Positions 46,379 to 56,192 of a stretch of DNA of 64,000 bases are shown in pieces. The stretch comes from Lactococcus garvieae. Lineage in GTDB: Bacteria; Bacillota; Bacilli; Lactobacillales; Streptococcaceae. Below the pieces are notes generated by a model. The model saw nothing but the letters and a program-made list of their open reading frames with translations. It was not told the origin of the DNA and did not search any database. Position 1 is the stretch's first letter. Every line of letters starts with the position of its first letter. The translations under genes and the position numbers were made by a program. Where the stretch lies: contig NZ_CP065691.1 in assembly GCF_016027715.1 (NCBI RefSeq), positions 1,149,954 through 1,213,953 on the forward strand, given 5' to 3'.

Positions 46379-47056
46379 TTATGATACAGCATTCGTCATT
46401 GTCCACGTAACTGTAGCGGAATGAGTCCCAGCAGTTTGAGAAGTTACTGGCACATAAAGTGACACGGCGCTAAACTTATTCACAAAGTGTCCATCCAAAC
46501 CACCTGTACCAGTGATTACAGTTTGCGCTGTTCCCTCTTCTCCTAAAACGAGGTCTCCAGGGGTACCAATACCTGTTGTAGCAGTGGCTTCACCTCCTGA
46601 AGAGTTCACAAGAGTTCCACCACCGTAAGTAACTGTTGCGCCTTCTAACCCAAAGGCTTTCGTTACTTCCGCTGTAATCGTATATGATACTGCAGGAGAA
46701 GCCCCATCTAAATCATGCCATGCAAGTATCGGTGTCCCTGCATCGCCAGTTGTCCCTGATTTTACGGCACCTGTAAATGTTGTTGTAGCACCATCAAGAG
46801 TATGTGTACCAAAATCAATTGCAGAGACAAAGTCTACAGCCTGTGCCCCTGGTTGTGAAGGAATTAAACTTGCCGGTTCATTTGGGTCCGTCGGGTTCAC
46901 AACATCTGGAGGCGTTGTTGTTTCTGTTGGGGCATTAAAAGCTACCGTATTTTCCGATGTAGCAGTTGTATCAGCTGATACTGCTAGAGATAGACTTGTT
47001 GCTGATAATGCAAGAGTCATGAGGGTCAATGATGATAGAGTGATTGATTTTTTCAT
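46379..47056 (-). CDS. Small secreted WxL-type surface protein
   Basis: 225 residues. The signal peptide (LTLMTLALSATSLSLAVSA) is followed by a Thr/Pro-rich stretch and a WxL-like domain with SAIDFGTHTLDGATTTF, which aligns by eye with IDFGNHEISGKSSTYKG in the large WxL protein next door. The two WxL motifs are altered: AWHDL for the first and VTWTMTNAVS (WTM) at the C-terminus. WxL proteins attach to the cell wall without covalent linkage. It sits 43 bp after the small LPXTG-like gene. Confidence 0.8.
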   Translation of the reverse strand: MKKSITLSSLTLMTLALSATSLSLAVSADTTATSENTVAFNAPTETTTPPDVVNPTDPNEPASLIPSQPGAQAVDFVSAIDFGTHTLDGATTTFTGAVKSGTTGDAGTPILAWHDLDGASPAVSYTITAEVTKAFGLEGATVTYGGGTLVNSSGGEATATTGIGTPGDLVLGEEGTAQTVITGTGGLDGHFVNKFSAVSLYVPVTSQTAGTHSATVTWTMTNAVS

Positions 47057-47099
47057 AATGTTTCTCTTTCCTTTTTTTTATTCTAAAATGAGTTAATTT

Positions 47100-47417
47100 T
47101 CAGATTGTCTTGTGCATCTTTGTTCTATTTGTAGCTAAATAGAAAATAGTAATTGAAGTAAAAATTAGTGAAACTCCTAAAGGAATCAAACTAGAGTTAG
47201 AATCATTCGTTTTTGGAAGTCGTCTTTCCTCGTTTACCATGAGGATAGGATTTTCTCCTGGAGCGATACCGGGGGCTGGGGCTCGCGGTAAATTAGGATT
47301 GTCGATAAAGGTTATCGTTGCTTCCTGCTGATAGGACGAACTCTCTACCTTTGTGGGAAAAACAACGCTACTTAACCAAGGGACAATCACCAAAATAAAG
47401 ATTATAGTTTTTTTCAA
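47100..47417 (-). CDS. Small cell-wall anchored protein of WxL cluster (LPKTN sorting signal)
   Basis: 105 residues. A signal peptide, a short exposed part rich in Pro (NLPRAPAPGIAPGENP), then LPKTN, a hydrophobic segment (SLIPLGVSLIFTSITIFYLA) and a basic tail. The layout is that of the small LPXTG proteins of csc/WxL clusters, but the sorting motif is LPKTN, not LPXTG. Whether the housekeeping sortase accepts it cannot be told. It lies 41 bp after the DUF916 gene in the same operon. Confidence 0.75.
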   Translation of the reverse strand: MKKTIIFILVIVPWLSSVVFPTKVESSSYQQEATITFIDNPNLPRAPAPGIAPGENPILMVNEERRLPKTNDSNSSLIPLGVSLIFTSITIFYLATNRTKMHKTI

Positions 47418-47458
47418 GTCATCAATACTCCCTTCTTTCCAAATTATTATGGCAAAAA

Positions 47459-48589
47459 TTATTTTTTCAGATTCGCGGTTTGTTTTCTCTGCTTAAATAA
47501 CAAAAGAAGGATAATAAAGATTAAGAGGAACACAACAGCAACGAGAATATAAAGAAGCCAAGGCGTTTCATCTTTTTGGTCAACTGTGACGTCTTTTGAA
47601 TTTAATTCCTTACTCTGTGCCTCAGTGATGGTAAAACTTTTATTGAAGGTCCATTTGTTATCATATTTTGTAACTTGTCCGTTGGTTAGCTTTTGGTAGC
47701 GTCCATTCTTATTTTTTCCGCCAAATACTGTTAGAGTCATTTTATATTGACCTGGTTTTAAGGGTTCAGAAGTTTGGTTTTCCTTTAATGCCCCTTGGAT
47801 AGAGACAGGAATGGCCAAATCAAAGTTAGAATTGGGAGCCATTTCCATTGAAGAGCTGTTGAAAGTGTATTTAACATTTTCATCTTTAGTGCTCTTAACT
47901 ACAGCATCAACATCCATATCCAAGAGGTAGGCTCTAGCAGAGTTATGCAAATTTGCACTGATAATATTACGGTTATTTCTCTGAGAGGCACCCACTTTTC
48001 CTAAGCTAAGTTCTGGTTGAACTTTTTCTACACTGTTTTGCAAGACTAGACCTATGACGTAAGCATAGCGATTTGTTATAGAAGTAGAATCTTTTGAGTT
48101 ATTTGATTTGTTCTCATTTTCTTGTGTATCTTTTTCATTGAAGTTGAATCCTCCCGCAATAACTCCAGTAAATTTTTCTTTCGGCATTGTTACTTCTGCC
48201 GCAACTATCATTTTACTATGAGCAGGAACAGTTACTTCTTTAGGCAGTTTTACATACTCTTTAATATTAATCTCTAAAGATGAATCACTCTTATACTTCT
48301 TGGGAGTATATAAGACATTACCAGCATCTCCAGTAAAAGACGTCCCAAACGTCGTCTCTATTTTTATGGGTTCATCTCCATTATTGTAAATGTTAAACTC
48401 TAGTTTTTTACTTTGGCTCGGGTCTAACAAGAGATTGAAATAACCAAGGCCTGGTTTGACTTGATTTTCATCTAATATTGGGACTACCGAAAACCCCGCG
48501 GTATCTGCTTTTGTACTGGATGGAAAAAGCGTCGGAATCAAGCAAAGAGTAAATACAGCTATGAGAAATTTAATTTTTTTATAGTTCAT
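47459..48589 (-). CDS. DUF916/DUF3324 membrane-anchored protein of WxL cluster
   Basis: About 376 residues. Signal peptide (FLIAVFTLCLIPTLFPSS), then a DUF916 domain (AGFSVVPILDENQVKPGLGY ... LEFNIYNNGDEPIKIE), then a DUF3324-type domain with ARAYLLDMDVDAVV. It ends in a C-terminal helix (LLYILVAVVFLLIFIILLLL) and a basic tail. Such proteins bind WxL proteins and peptidoglycan. It is the first gene of the cluster. The start is uncertain: ATG 48589 opens directly into the signal peptide but has only a distant AGAAAGG. A GTG at 48667 would add 26 residues but has its AAGG too close. Confidence 0.8.
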   Translation of the reverse strand: MNYKKIKFLIAVFTLCLIPTLFPSSTKADTAGFSVVPILDENQVKPGLGYFNLLLDPSQSKKLEFNIYNNGDEPIKIETTFGTSFTGDAGNVLYTPKKYKSDSSLEINIKEYVKLPKEVTVPAHSKMIVAAEVTMPKEKFTGVIAGGFNFNEKDTQENENKSNNSKDSTSITNRYAYVIGLVLQNSVEKVQPELSLGKVGASQRNNRNIISANLHNSARAYLLDMDVDAVVKSTKDENVKYTFNSSSMEMAPNSNFDLAIPVSIQGALKENQTSEPLKPGQYKMTLTVFGGKNKNGRYQKLTNGQVTKYDNKWTFNKSFTITEAQSKELNSKDVTVDQKDETPWLLYILVAVVFLLIFIILLLLFKQRKQTANLKK

Positions 48590-48862
48590 CTTATTTTTGT
48601 TATTGCCCTTTCTAGAATAATCGTGTCTAAATCTACTTACACCCTGACTATAGACAGAATCTTTCACCTTATAAATTAAAAGAGTCGTCGTTAATCCTTA
48701 ATTTAGAATGATATGTTTTAGGCTACACTTCTCCTTTCATACATTCGCTACTCTCTTTATTGTAAAATAAAAAAACCATTAGATATATCAAAATAGTATA
48801 GTATATAGCACAAAAGTATTATATGTTATAATTTACTAAGATATGGAATGGAGGATTACACT
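48590..48862. promoter_or_regulatory. Divergent control region between WxL cluster and AraC-type regulator
   Basis: About 270 bp between the two divergent start codons, AT-rich. It must hold promoters for both units, but I see no confident -35/-10 pair or clear palindrome. It is the likely target of the adjacent regulator. Confidence 0.4.
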
Positions 48863-50035
48863 ATGGAAGCTACACTTAAGTTTATATTAGAAGAACTTTC
48901 CCTCAAATATGGCGTACCTATAACTATAAGTCAGGGAGAAGAACTCTTTACTTTTCCGAAAGATGAAACTTGCTTAGTCGAGCTACAAGCGGCATTAACG
49001 AAGCATTCGCCAAATTTTGAGCAAGTGGACTATTTTCAATATAACGGCCACATATATTCAAGTTTTGACTGTTACTTTGAAGATAAACCCTTTTTTGCAG
49101 TGCTTATTGGTCCCAAACCTATTCAAAATTTAGTGGATGTGTCCGATATCGCTGAAGCAGGCACTTCTTCATCAATTATAAATAGCAATCTTATCCAAAG
49201 AAAAGAATTTATTACTTTTATCGCTCTTGTTCATAACTTATTAAAAAAAACTCCACTTCCAACACCTCCTGAATGGCTTAATTCAGAAGAATCTTTGCAC
49301 GAAATTTATCATCTCTCTAAGTCAAGTATCGAGTCAAGACGTTTCACTGATTCTTTTGAGGACTCCGTTGAACTAGAGAAACGTTATTTAGATGCTATAC
49401 GACGTAATGAGCCTCGGATAATTGAATGGATCATAAAAAAAATAAGAACCACTTACACTGCTCAATTATCATCCAATAAGTTAGAAAGTGTAAAATTCAA
49501 GTGCGTTGCAATCATCACCTTACTTACTCGTATCAGTATAAACAGTGGAATATCTGCAATAAGAGCCTACAGCTTATCGGATTCATTAATTAAGTCGCTT
49601 GAAAAAGCGAGAAATCTGGAAGATTGTATTCATTTTATAACAGAATCTTCCTATATGTTTATCGAACTTATTCATCATTTTCCCTATACTCAAAAAAGCG
49701 ATATGGTTAAAAAAATTTTATATTATATCGATAGTAATATTTACAATAAAATTACGATAGAAGAACTTTCAAACTATGTCGGAAGGCATAAAACCTATAT
49801 TTCTTCAAATTTCAAAAAAGAAATGAAAAAAACTATACATGGCTATATAAATGAGAAAAAAATCTTTGAAGCAAAACATCTCTTGATGCTCACGCACCAG
49901 AGTTACAAAGAGATTGCATCCAAACTCAACTTCTCTAGCCAGAGCCACTTTATTCATATTTTCAAAAAAATAGAAGGGATTTCTCCCGCGCAATATCGCC
50001 TAAAAAACAATCTTAATTTCATGATAATTGAATAA
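48863..50035 (+). CDS. AraC-family transcriptional regulator, divergent to WxL cluster
   Basis: About 390 residues. The C-terminal ~100 residues are a double helix-turn-helix: ITIEELSNYVGRHKTYISSN, then SYKEIASKLNFSSQSHFIHI and FKKIEGISPAQYR. The N-terminal ~280 residues form a sensor region without a recognised domain; it resembles the large AraC regulators found next to surface-antigen genes in streptococci. The start at 48863 is set by ATGGAGG; the ATG at 48848 is part of that ribosome site. Its divergent position suggests it controls the WxL operon. Confidence 0.82.
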   Translation: MEATLKFILEELSLKYGVPITISQGEELFTFPKDETCLVELQAALTKHSPNFEQVDYFQYNGHIYSSFDCYFEDKPFFAVLIGPKPIQNLVDVSDIAEAGTSSSIINSNLIQRKEFITFIALVHNLLKKTPLPTPPEWLNSEESLHEIYHLSKSSIESRRFTDSFEDSVELEKRYLDAIRRNEPRIIEWIIKKIRTTYTAQLSSNKLESVKFKCVAIITLLTRISINSGISAIRAYSLSDSLIKSLEKARNLEDCIHFITESSYMFIELIHHFPYTQKSDMVKKILYYIDSNIYNKITIEELSNYVGRHKTYISSNFKKEMKKTIHGYINEKKIFEAKHLLMLTHQSYKEIASKLNFSSQSHFIHIFKKIEGISPAQYRLKNNLNFMIIE

Positions 50036-50178
50036 CCTGCTCGTTTTTTAGCTTAACACTGATACTTCCACGTTGTATTTTTCAGTCTAATGAAGCGGTA
50101 AAAAAAATCATTTATGCTACAATTAGCTTAAAGTTAAGAATATTTTGACCCCAAAATTATTCAAAGGAGGATTTGAAT

Positions 50179-50577
50179 ATGGCAACAATGGTTTTCGTAA
50201 ACTTCCCAGTTACAGATATTGAGGTATCCACAGCTTTTTATGAAAAGCTTGGTTTTACAAAGAACCCTGATTTTTCTGATGACTTAGTAAGCTGTATGGT
50301 TTGGGATGAGAACTTCTATATCATGCTCTTGTCACATGAGCGCTACCAAACTTTTATCGGAGATAAAACTATCGCTGATACTCATAAAGTGAGTGGAGCT
50401 CTTGCTGCCTTTACTCTCCCTAGTGCAGATGCTGTCAAAGACTTTGGCCAACGCGCCAGTCAAAACGGCGGACAGTCTATTCACCTCGACAATGGCATTC
50501 CTGAGGAGGTTATGTACGGTCTGGAAGTCCAAGATCCAGATGGCAACTGCTTAGAGCCTGTATGGATGTCCATGTAG
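50179..50577 (+). CDS. VOC/glyoxalase-fold protein
   Basis: About 132 residues, single vicinal-oxygen-chelate domain. It has VFVNFPVTDIEVSTAFYEKLGFTKN at the start, DNFY-like metal region SCMVWDENFYIML, and EVQDPDGNCLEPVWM at the end. It is of the PhnB/YtiB-like group and the substrate is unknown. Ribosome site AAAGGAGG lies 8 bases before ATG 50179; a TTG two codons earlier lies too close to it. It is monocistronic. Confidence 0.85.
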   Translation: MATMVFVNFPVTDIEVSTAFYEKLGFTKNPDFSDDLVSCMVWDENFYIMLLSHERYQTFIGDKTIADTHKVSGALAAFTLPSADAVKDFGQRASQNGGQSIHLDNGIPEEVMYGLEVQDPDGNCLEPVWMSM

Positions 50578-50598
50578 AAGGTAGATTTTTCCACACAA

Positions 50599-50627
50599 AA
50601 AAAAACAGGATATATTCCTGTTTTTTT
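50599..50627. terminator. Bidirectional terminator
   Basis: AAAAAACAGGA / TCCTGTTTTTT with a 5-base loop lies between the convergent VOC and secreted-protein genes and has T-runs on both strands. Confidence 0.85.
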
Positions 50628-51147
50628 AACGCAAATTGCTTAAGTAAGTATCTGTTGCTTTGAAGAAAACGACTTGCCCATTCACCCGAACGGCTCCCAG
50701 CTCATTGGCTTGTGTATCATTAGCCCAAAAATAAAGATAGCTTTCCTTTCCAGAAGTATCCACTGGATTAGGTAGTTCTGTTGAGGCTTCACTGATGAGT
50801 GATTTTTCGTTCAAGACATTATTGGTTTTACTCGTCAGGTTGTAGCCATTCATTTGAATATAAGCTTCTGCTTCCGCAGTCTTAGCTACAATTAAATTTT
50901 TATAAGTCTTTTGAGGGGGGACAAGGTTATAGAGAGAAGATATGGATTGCTCGCTACTGCTTGTGGTAGACGGAGTGGTCTTCACCTCAGAGGAAATACT
51001 TGAAGAACTGCTGTCCTCAGAGGTTGTCGAACTCGAACTTTCCTTGGCCATAGGTGTAGCAGGTGATTGAGTAATATTAGATATGCCTAAGGCTACTATA
51101 GCTCCGAGTAAGAACGAAAACATCCCTACAATAATATACTTTTTCAT
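50626..51147 (-). CDS. Secreted or membrane-anchored protein with Ser/Thr-rich linker
   Basis: 173 residues. An N-terminal hydrophobic segment (YIIVGMFSFLLGAIVALGI) has no lipobox cysteine, so it is a signal anchor or signal peptide. A ~45-residue Ser/Thr/Glu linker and a C-terminal ~100-residue domain (AEAEAYIQMNGYNLTSK, YLYFWANDTQANELGAVRVN) follow. The C-terminal domain is typical of lactococcal and streptococcal DUF4767-like secreted proteins, but I cannot name it with confidence. AAAGGAG precedes the ATG. Confidence 0.7.
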   Translation of the reverse strand: MKKYIIVGMFSFLLGAIVALGISNITQSPATPMAKESSSSTTSEDSSSSSISSEVKTTPSTTSSSEQSISSLYNLVPPQKTYKNLIVAKTAEAEAYIQMNGYNLTSKTNNVLNEKSLISEASTELPNPVDTSGKESYLYFWANDTQANELGAVRVNGQVVFFKATDTYLSNLR

Positions 51148-51376
51148 CTGTTTATTTTTTCTCCTTTATTCTCTTACCTTCTATTATACACAGATTTTTC
51201 TTACTTCTCGCCTCATTTGTTCTCGAAAATTAGTGAAAATACTTCTTTATAAGAATTTGGGGATTATAGAATCTGTTTTCTATTGGTATTTTGGTATAAT
51301 AACTCTAGTTAAGAGAAGTTTTTAATTTCAAGTTAACTTCTACCACCGCTTCTACACTACCACAAGGAGATAAAAT

Positions 51377-52357
51377 GTGAATTACCGCTATATCAAAATA
51401 GGGCAAAGAACAATCAAAACGGCAATCTGTGCAACTTTAGCTATCATTATTGCACAATTCTTCCACTTAGAATCTGCTACAAGTGCAGGGATTATTGCGA
51501 TTCTCTCAATTACCAATACTCAAAAAAGCACCCTCCGCTTAGGATTTATGCGCGTTTTAGGGCTAGTCATAGCTACCTTACTTGCTTTTATTGTTTTAAA
51601 CCTCTTTCACTTCACACCTGTATCATTTGGTATATTTTTACTTTTATTTATTCCTATCTCTGTTGCAACAAATACCAGTGAGGGGATTGTTGTAAATTCT
51701 GTCCTTTTTTCTCACTATCTTTTGGCGCAGGAAATAACTTTCTCTTTGGTCGGAAATGAATTTTCCTTAATGTTTATTGGTGTAGGTTTAGCGCTTATAG
51801 CCAATATCTATATGCCAAGTAACGAAAAACTCCTCGAAAATAATCTTAACATCCTCGAAAAAGAATTTAAAAATATTTCAGCCCGTCTGGTCATTTGCTT
51901 AAATCAAAAACAAAACCTCAAAGAACTCGTTGCACAATGCGACACCCTTCTTGAGCTCATCGAAACAAGCAGTAAAATAGCCACTGAAAAATCCGAAAAT
52001 AATCTCTTAAGAAATAATACTTTTTACCAGCGTTACTTTGATATGCGACATATCCAGATTACCCTTTTAAAAGATATTATCATGAAATTAGAGCAGATAG
52101 ATGTAGACAGTAAGCACCTAGCTGAAGTTTCTAATATCTTTGAAACCTTATCGCTCACCTATGCTGCAAATAATGATGGCAGCGACTTATTACGGAAGAT
52201 TGAGAATGCTTATTCTAATTATCGTCAAATGGATTTGCCTCAAACACGTGAAGAGTTTGAAAATCGAGCGGGCCTTTTTCAAGTTCTCCAGCTGCTTGAA
52301 TTATTAATTCAAGAAAAAAATACTTTTGCACTAAGTCAAGTTGGCGATGCTTCTTAA
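51377..52357 (+). CDS. Aromatic acid exporter (ArAE/DUF939) family membrane protein
   Basis: 326 residues. About five or six N-terminal helices (AICATLAIIIAQFFHL, GLVIATLLAFIVLNLF, GIFLLLFIPISVATN, LMFIGVGLALIANIY) are followed by a cytoplasmic helical half with conserved FYQRYFDMRHIQ. GTG start at 51377, with AAGGAG 7 bases upstream; an ATG overlapping it runs straight into TGA. Family members are proposed to export aromatic acids; the substrate here is unknown. It is monocistronic and shares a convergent terminator with the next gene. Confidence 0.85.
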   Translation: MNYRYIKIGQRTIKTAICATLAIIIAQFFHLESATSAGIIAILSITNTQKSTLRLGFMRVLGLVIATLLAFIVLNLFHFTPVSFGIFLLLFIPISVATNTSEGIVVNSVLFSHYLLAQEITFSLVGNEFSLMFIGVGLALIANIYMPSNEKLLENNLNILEKEFKNISARLVICLNQKQNLKELVAQCDTLLELIETSSKIATEKSENNLLRNNTFYQRYFDMRHIQITLLKDIIMKLEQIDVDSKHLAEVSNIFETLSLTYAANNDGSDLLRKIENAYSNYRQMDLPQTREEFENRAGLFQVLQLLELLIQEKNTFALSQVGDAS

Positions 52358-52378
52358 AGTGATGTGCTTTACCAAATA

Positions 52379-52415
52379 AAAAAAGTTGCGGCCTTGATCA
52401 GCCAGCAACTTTTTT
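52379..52415. terminator. Bidirectional terminator
   Basis: AAAAAAGTTGC / GCAACTTTTTT with an inner GGC / GCC helix, between the convergent ArAE and VOC dioxygenase-like genes. Confidence 0.85.
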
Positions 52416-53244
52416 ATATCGGTGTGATCACAAGCTGAGCGCCCACGTGATCTTCTAGGAGAAGACTTTTTCCTTTAGTTTCATAAACTATCTTATTTTT
52501 TACAAGACGTTCACGTAGAGATTCATAGTACTCGCTTCCTACTTCTATCTCCCAAGCCAGAATGCCATTTTCTTGTCTCTTTCTTTTTTCCAGTCTTGTT
52601 CCTTCCCATAGATTTGTCGCGAAATGATGGTGATAATGATTTTGTGAGTAAAAATGAGCTGTCTCACCGACTTGGGCAACTAAGTCAGCGTGAAGTAACT
52701 TGATAAAAAGCTCATCTGCCTTCGCGAGGGAATTACCCGTAAAATGGAGATGGCCGATACTCATTTGTGCGGGATAACTGAAAGAGCCAGCTTTTTTGAC
52801 TGCCAGAACAGCTTCAATATCCACAGCAAAGGTACCCATCTCCACTTGTCCTTCATTCCAAGTCCAACTCTGGGGCTCACGATCGTGATAGAGTTCTATG
52901 CCATTTCCTTCGGGATCGTTAAGGTAGAAAGATTCACTCACCAGATGGTCACCGGCTCCTAGAGGGTAGTTTGCTTTGATGAGTCGCTCGATGAGACCAG
53001 CTTTTGAAGCACGGTCTGGAAAAAGTATCGCATAATGAAAAAGACCAGTAGTCTTTTGAGCTCTTGCTTTGCCACCAAACTCAAGCGTTAGAAAAGGCGC
53101 TTCTTTTTCTCGAAAAGCGTAAGAGATCGAATCCTCTGTTTGCTCCGCAATATGCAAGTGGAGTAATTCCTCATAGAAAAGGCGCATTGCGTGTTGATTA
53201 GAAGCTCTCAAAGTAACTTTTTTAATGTTAAATGGTTTTGTATA
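52414..53244 (-). CDS. Catechol-2,3-dioxygenase-like VOC protein (CatE family)
   Basis: About 276 residues with two VOC repeats. The first has VTLRASNQHAMRLFYEELL, then FHYAILFPDR and FYLNDPEGNGIELYHDREP (Glu metal ligand). The second has MSIGHLHFTGNSLAKADEL and HHHFATNLWEG. His and Glu metal positions are present in both halves. True ring cleavage is unproven; many such lactic acid bacterial proteins have unknown substrates. I chose ATG 53244; a GTG 30 bases upstream has no ribosome site. Confidence 0.82.
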   Translation of the reverse strand, partial: YTKPFNIKKVTLRASNQHAMRLFYEELLHLHIAEQTEDSISYAFREKEAPFLTLEFGGKARAQKTTGLFHYAILFPDRASKAGLIERLIKANYPLGAGDHLVSESFYLNDPEGNGIELYHDREPQSWTWNEGQVEMGTFAVDIEAVLAVKKAGSFSYPAQMSIGHLHFTGNSLAKADELFIKLLHADLVAQVGETAHFYSQNHYHHHFATNLWEGTRLEKRKRQENGILAWEIEVGSEYYESLRERLVKNKIVYETKGKSLLLEDHVGAQLVITPI

Positions 53245-53323
53245 CATCTTTATTCTCGTTTCTTTATTGTTCACATTGATATGTTTGATATGATGTCAGT
53301 ATACCACTTAAAATTCAGAAAAT

Positions 53324-53359
53324 AAAACACTAAGTTTACAAATGTAAATTTAGTGTTTT
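53324..53359 (-). terminator. menG terminator
   Basis: 16-bp stem AAAACACTAAATTTAC / GTAAACTTAGTGTTTT (minus strand, one G-U pair) with a 4-base loop and T-rich tail, 13 bp after the menG stop. Confidence 0.8.
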
Positions 53360-53372
53360 ACTCTCTAAAATC

Positions 53373-54104
53373 TTACTGTAAATTGTTTTTACTAACTGTG
53401 GAAACTTTCGTTCCAAAGTGAGTGGCTATAGCCCCGCCACCATGTTTTTGATAATTTACAGAAGAAAATCCTGCTTTAGTAAAAAGAAGGGCCAAAGCCT
53501 TAGCATCGGGAAAATTTTCTGCTGACTTTTGAAGCCACTGATACTCCTTCAAAGACTTTGCAAAGACTTTCCCGAGAAAAGGCATAATCTTCTTGAAGTA
53601 AAGTTCAAAAGCTTGCTTGTAAATGGGTAAAGTCGGATGAGAAGTCTCAATACATACTACCCTTCCTCCGGGTTTAAGAACACGATGTATCTCTCTTAGA
53701 ACTGTAAGATAATCGGGGGTATTTCTCAGTCCGTAACCAATCGTTACTACATCAAACATTTCCTTTTCAAAAGGAATACTCATAGCATTTCCTTGAATAA
53801 AATCAATATTACCAATAGTTTTTTTAGTAAGCTTATCTTCTGCAACTTTTAGCATATTTTCTGAAAAGTCCAAGCCTATAACTTTGCCATTATCTCCTAC
53901 AGCTTTAGAAAGGTCAAAAGTCCAGTCCCCTGTCCCGCAACACAAATCTAAAATAGTCATACCAGATAAATCGCCCATTTTTTTCATTGTCTTGATACGC
54001 CACAAATCATGTTGCTTAAAGCTAATAATTGCGTTCATTTTATCGTAATCTGCGGAGATATTATTAAAAATTTCGTGTACACGATCTTCATTTGCCTTTT
54101 TCAT
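53373..54104 (-). CDS. menG: Demethylmenaquinone methyltransferase
   Basis: SAM-dependent last step of menaquinone synthesis (UbiE/MenG). The UbiE opening VHEIFNNISADYDKMNAIISF, the SAM motif ILDLCCGTGDWTFDLS near residue 47, NAMSIPFEKEMFDVVTIGYG and REIHRVLKPGGRVVCIE all fit. About 243 residues from ATG 54104; a longer frame would start inside the promoter. There is no ribosome site: TGCTATAAT ends 6 bases before the ATG, so a leaderless mRNA is predicted. Lactococci use menaquinone in heme-dependent respiration. Confidence 0.93.
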   Translation of the reverse strand: MKKANEDRVHEIFNNISADYDKMNAIISFKQHDLWRIKTMKKMGDLSGMTILDLCCGTGDWTFDLSKAVGDNGKVIGLDFSENMLKVAEDKLTKKTIGNIDFIQGNAMSIPFEKEMFDVVTIGYGLRNTPDYLTVLREIHRVLKPGGRVVCIETSHPTLPIYKQAFELYFKKIMPFLGKVFAKSLKEYQWLQKSAENFPDAKALALLFTKAGFSSVNYQKHGGGAIATHFGTKVSTVSKNNLQ

Positions 54105-54110
54105 CTTTTT

Positions 54111-54119
54111 ATTATAGCA
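54111..54119 (-). promoter_or_regulatory. Extended -10 promoter giving a leaderless menG mRNA
   Basis: TGCTATAAT, then AAAAAG, then ATG at 54104. No -35 match at 17 bp and no Shine-Dalgarno. Confidence 0.6.
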
Positions 54120-54189
54120 CACCAGTCGCCCTTATATAGGTCTATTGGTTCTTAAATTATGGGAAACTGCTGCACCATTTTCGATAAGA

Positions 54190-54237
54190 AAAAATACCCC
54201 TTTACTGCTTGAATCCAAACAGTGATGGAGTATTTTT
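54190..54237 (-). terminator. Probable eno terminator
   Basis: AAAAATAC / GTATTTTT outer stem with an inner CACTG / CAGTA helix, 39 bp after the eno stop. The tail is short and T-rich on the minus strand. Confidence 0.6.
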
Positions 54238-54275
54238 AAAAGCAATATATATCGCTAATCAAAACTATCTAAACC

Positions 54276-55595
<1,320 letters not shown>

Positions 55596-55721
55596 TTAAG
55601 TGCTTTTTGCACTTTTTAATACACTATGATTTTACTATTTTTCCGCCTTTATTTCAAGTGAAAAACAAGCTAAGACGCTTTTTATACAAGGTATGCGGTT
55701 ACATTTCTAATTTTAAAATTG

Positions 55722-56186
55722 CTAGATATTTTTTCTATAAAATATCGTATCAACCTCCATTCTTGGCATATGACTTGGCAGATTATTTTCCTGAATAGAT
55801 TCAAATCCATTTTTTTCATAAAAGCGATGGGCGGCCTTAAACTTATCTACTGTTCCTAGATAAACCTCTTTTATTCCTTCTTTTTGGCAATACTCAAATA
55901 AGGACTCTAAAAGGGCTTTAGAAACAGCTTTCCCTCTATAGTCCGCTTTTACAAACATCTTCTTTAAGACGGCTTGCTGTTTGTCAAACTTGACGATGCC
56001 AAGTGTGCCTATCACTCCTTCCTCTTCATCAACAGCTAACCAAAATTGACTATAATGTTCTAGGATGTTTTGTAAGTCTGGTTGATCTTCTAGATCAATA
56101 GCAACCCCAAACTCGTCTTTTTGAATATGGAGTATCAAGTCTATAACTGCCTGTTTATAGACATTTGTGTAAGCGATTAACTTCAT
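55722..56186 (-). CDS. GNAT-family N-acetyltransferase
   Basis: About 154 residues. The acetyl-CoA loop is VLKKMFVKADYRGKAVSKAL near residue 73 (R-G-K-A-V-S), and the C-terminal FYEKNGFESI motif follows. The acceptor is unknown. ATG 56186 is preceded not by a ribosome site but by an extended -10 (TGTTATACT) ending 6 bases away, with TTGAAC as -35 at an 18-bp spacing. A leaderless mRNA is predicted. Confidence 0.85.
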   Translation of the reverse strand: MKLIAYTNVYKQAVIDLILHIQKDEFGVAIDLEDQPDLQNILEHYSQFWLAVDEEEGVIGTLGIVKFDKQQAVLKKMFVKADYRGKAVSKALLESLFEYCQKEGIKEVYLGTVDKFKAAHRFYEKNGFESIQENNLPSHMPRMEVDTIFYRKNI

Positions 56187-56192
56187 AGAGCT

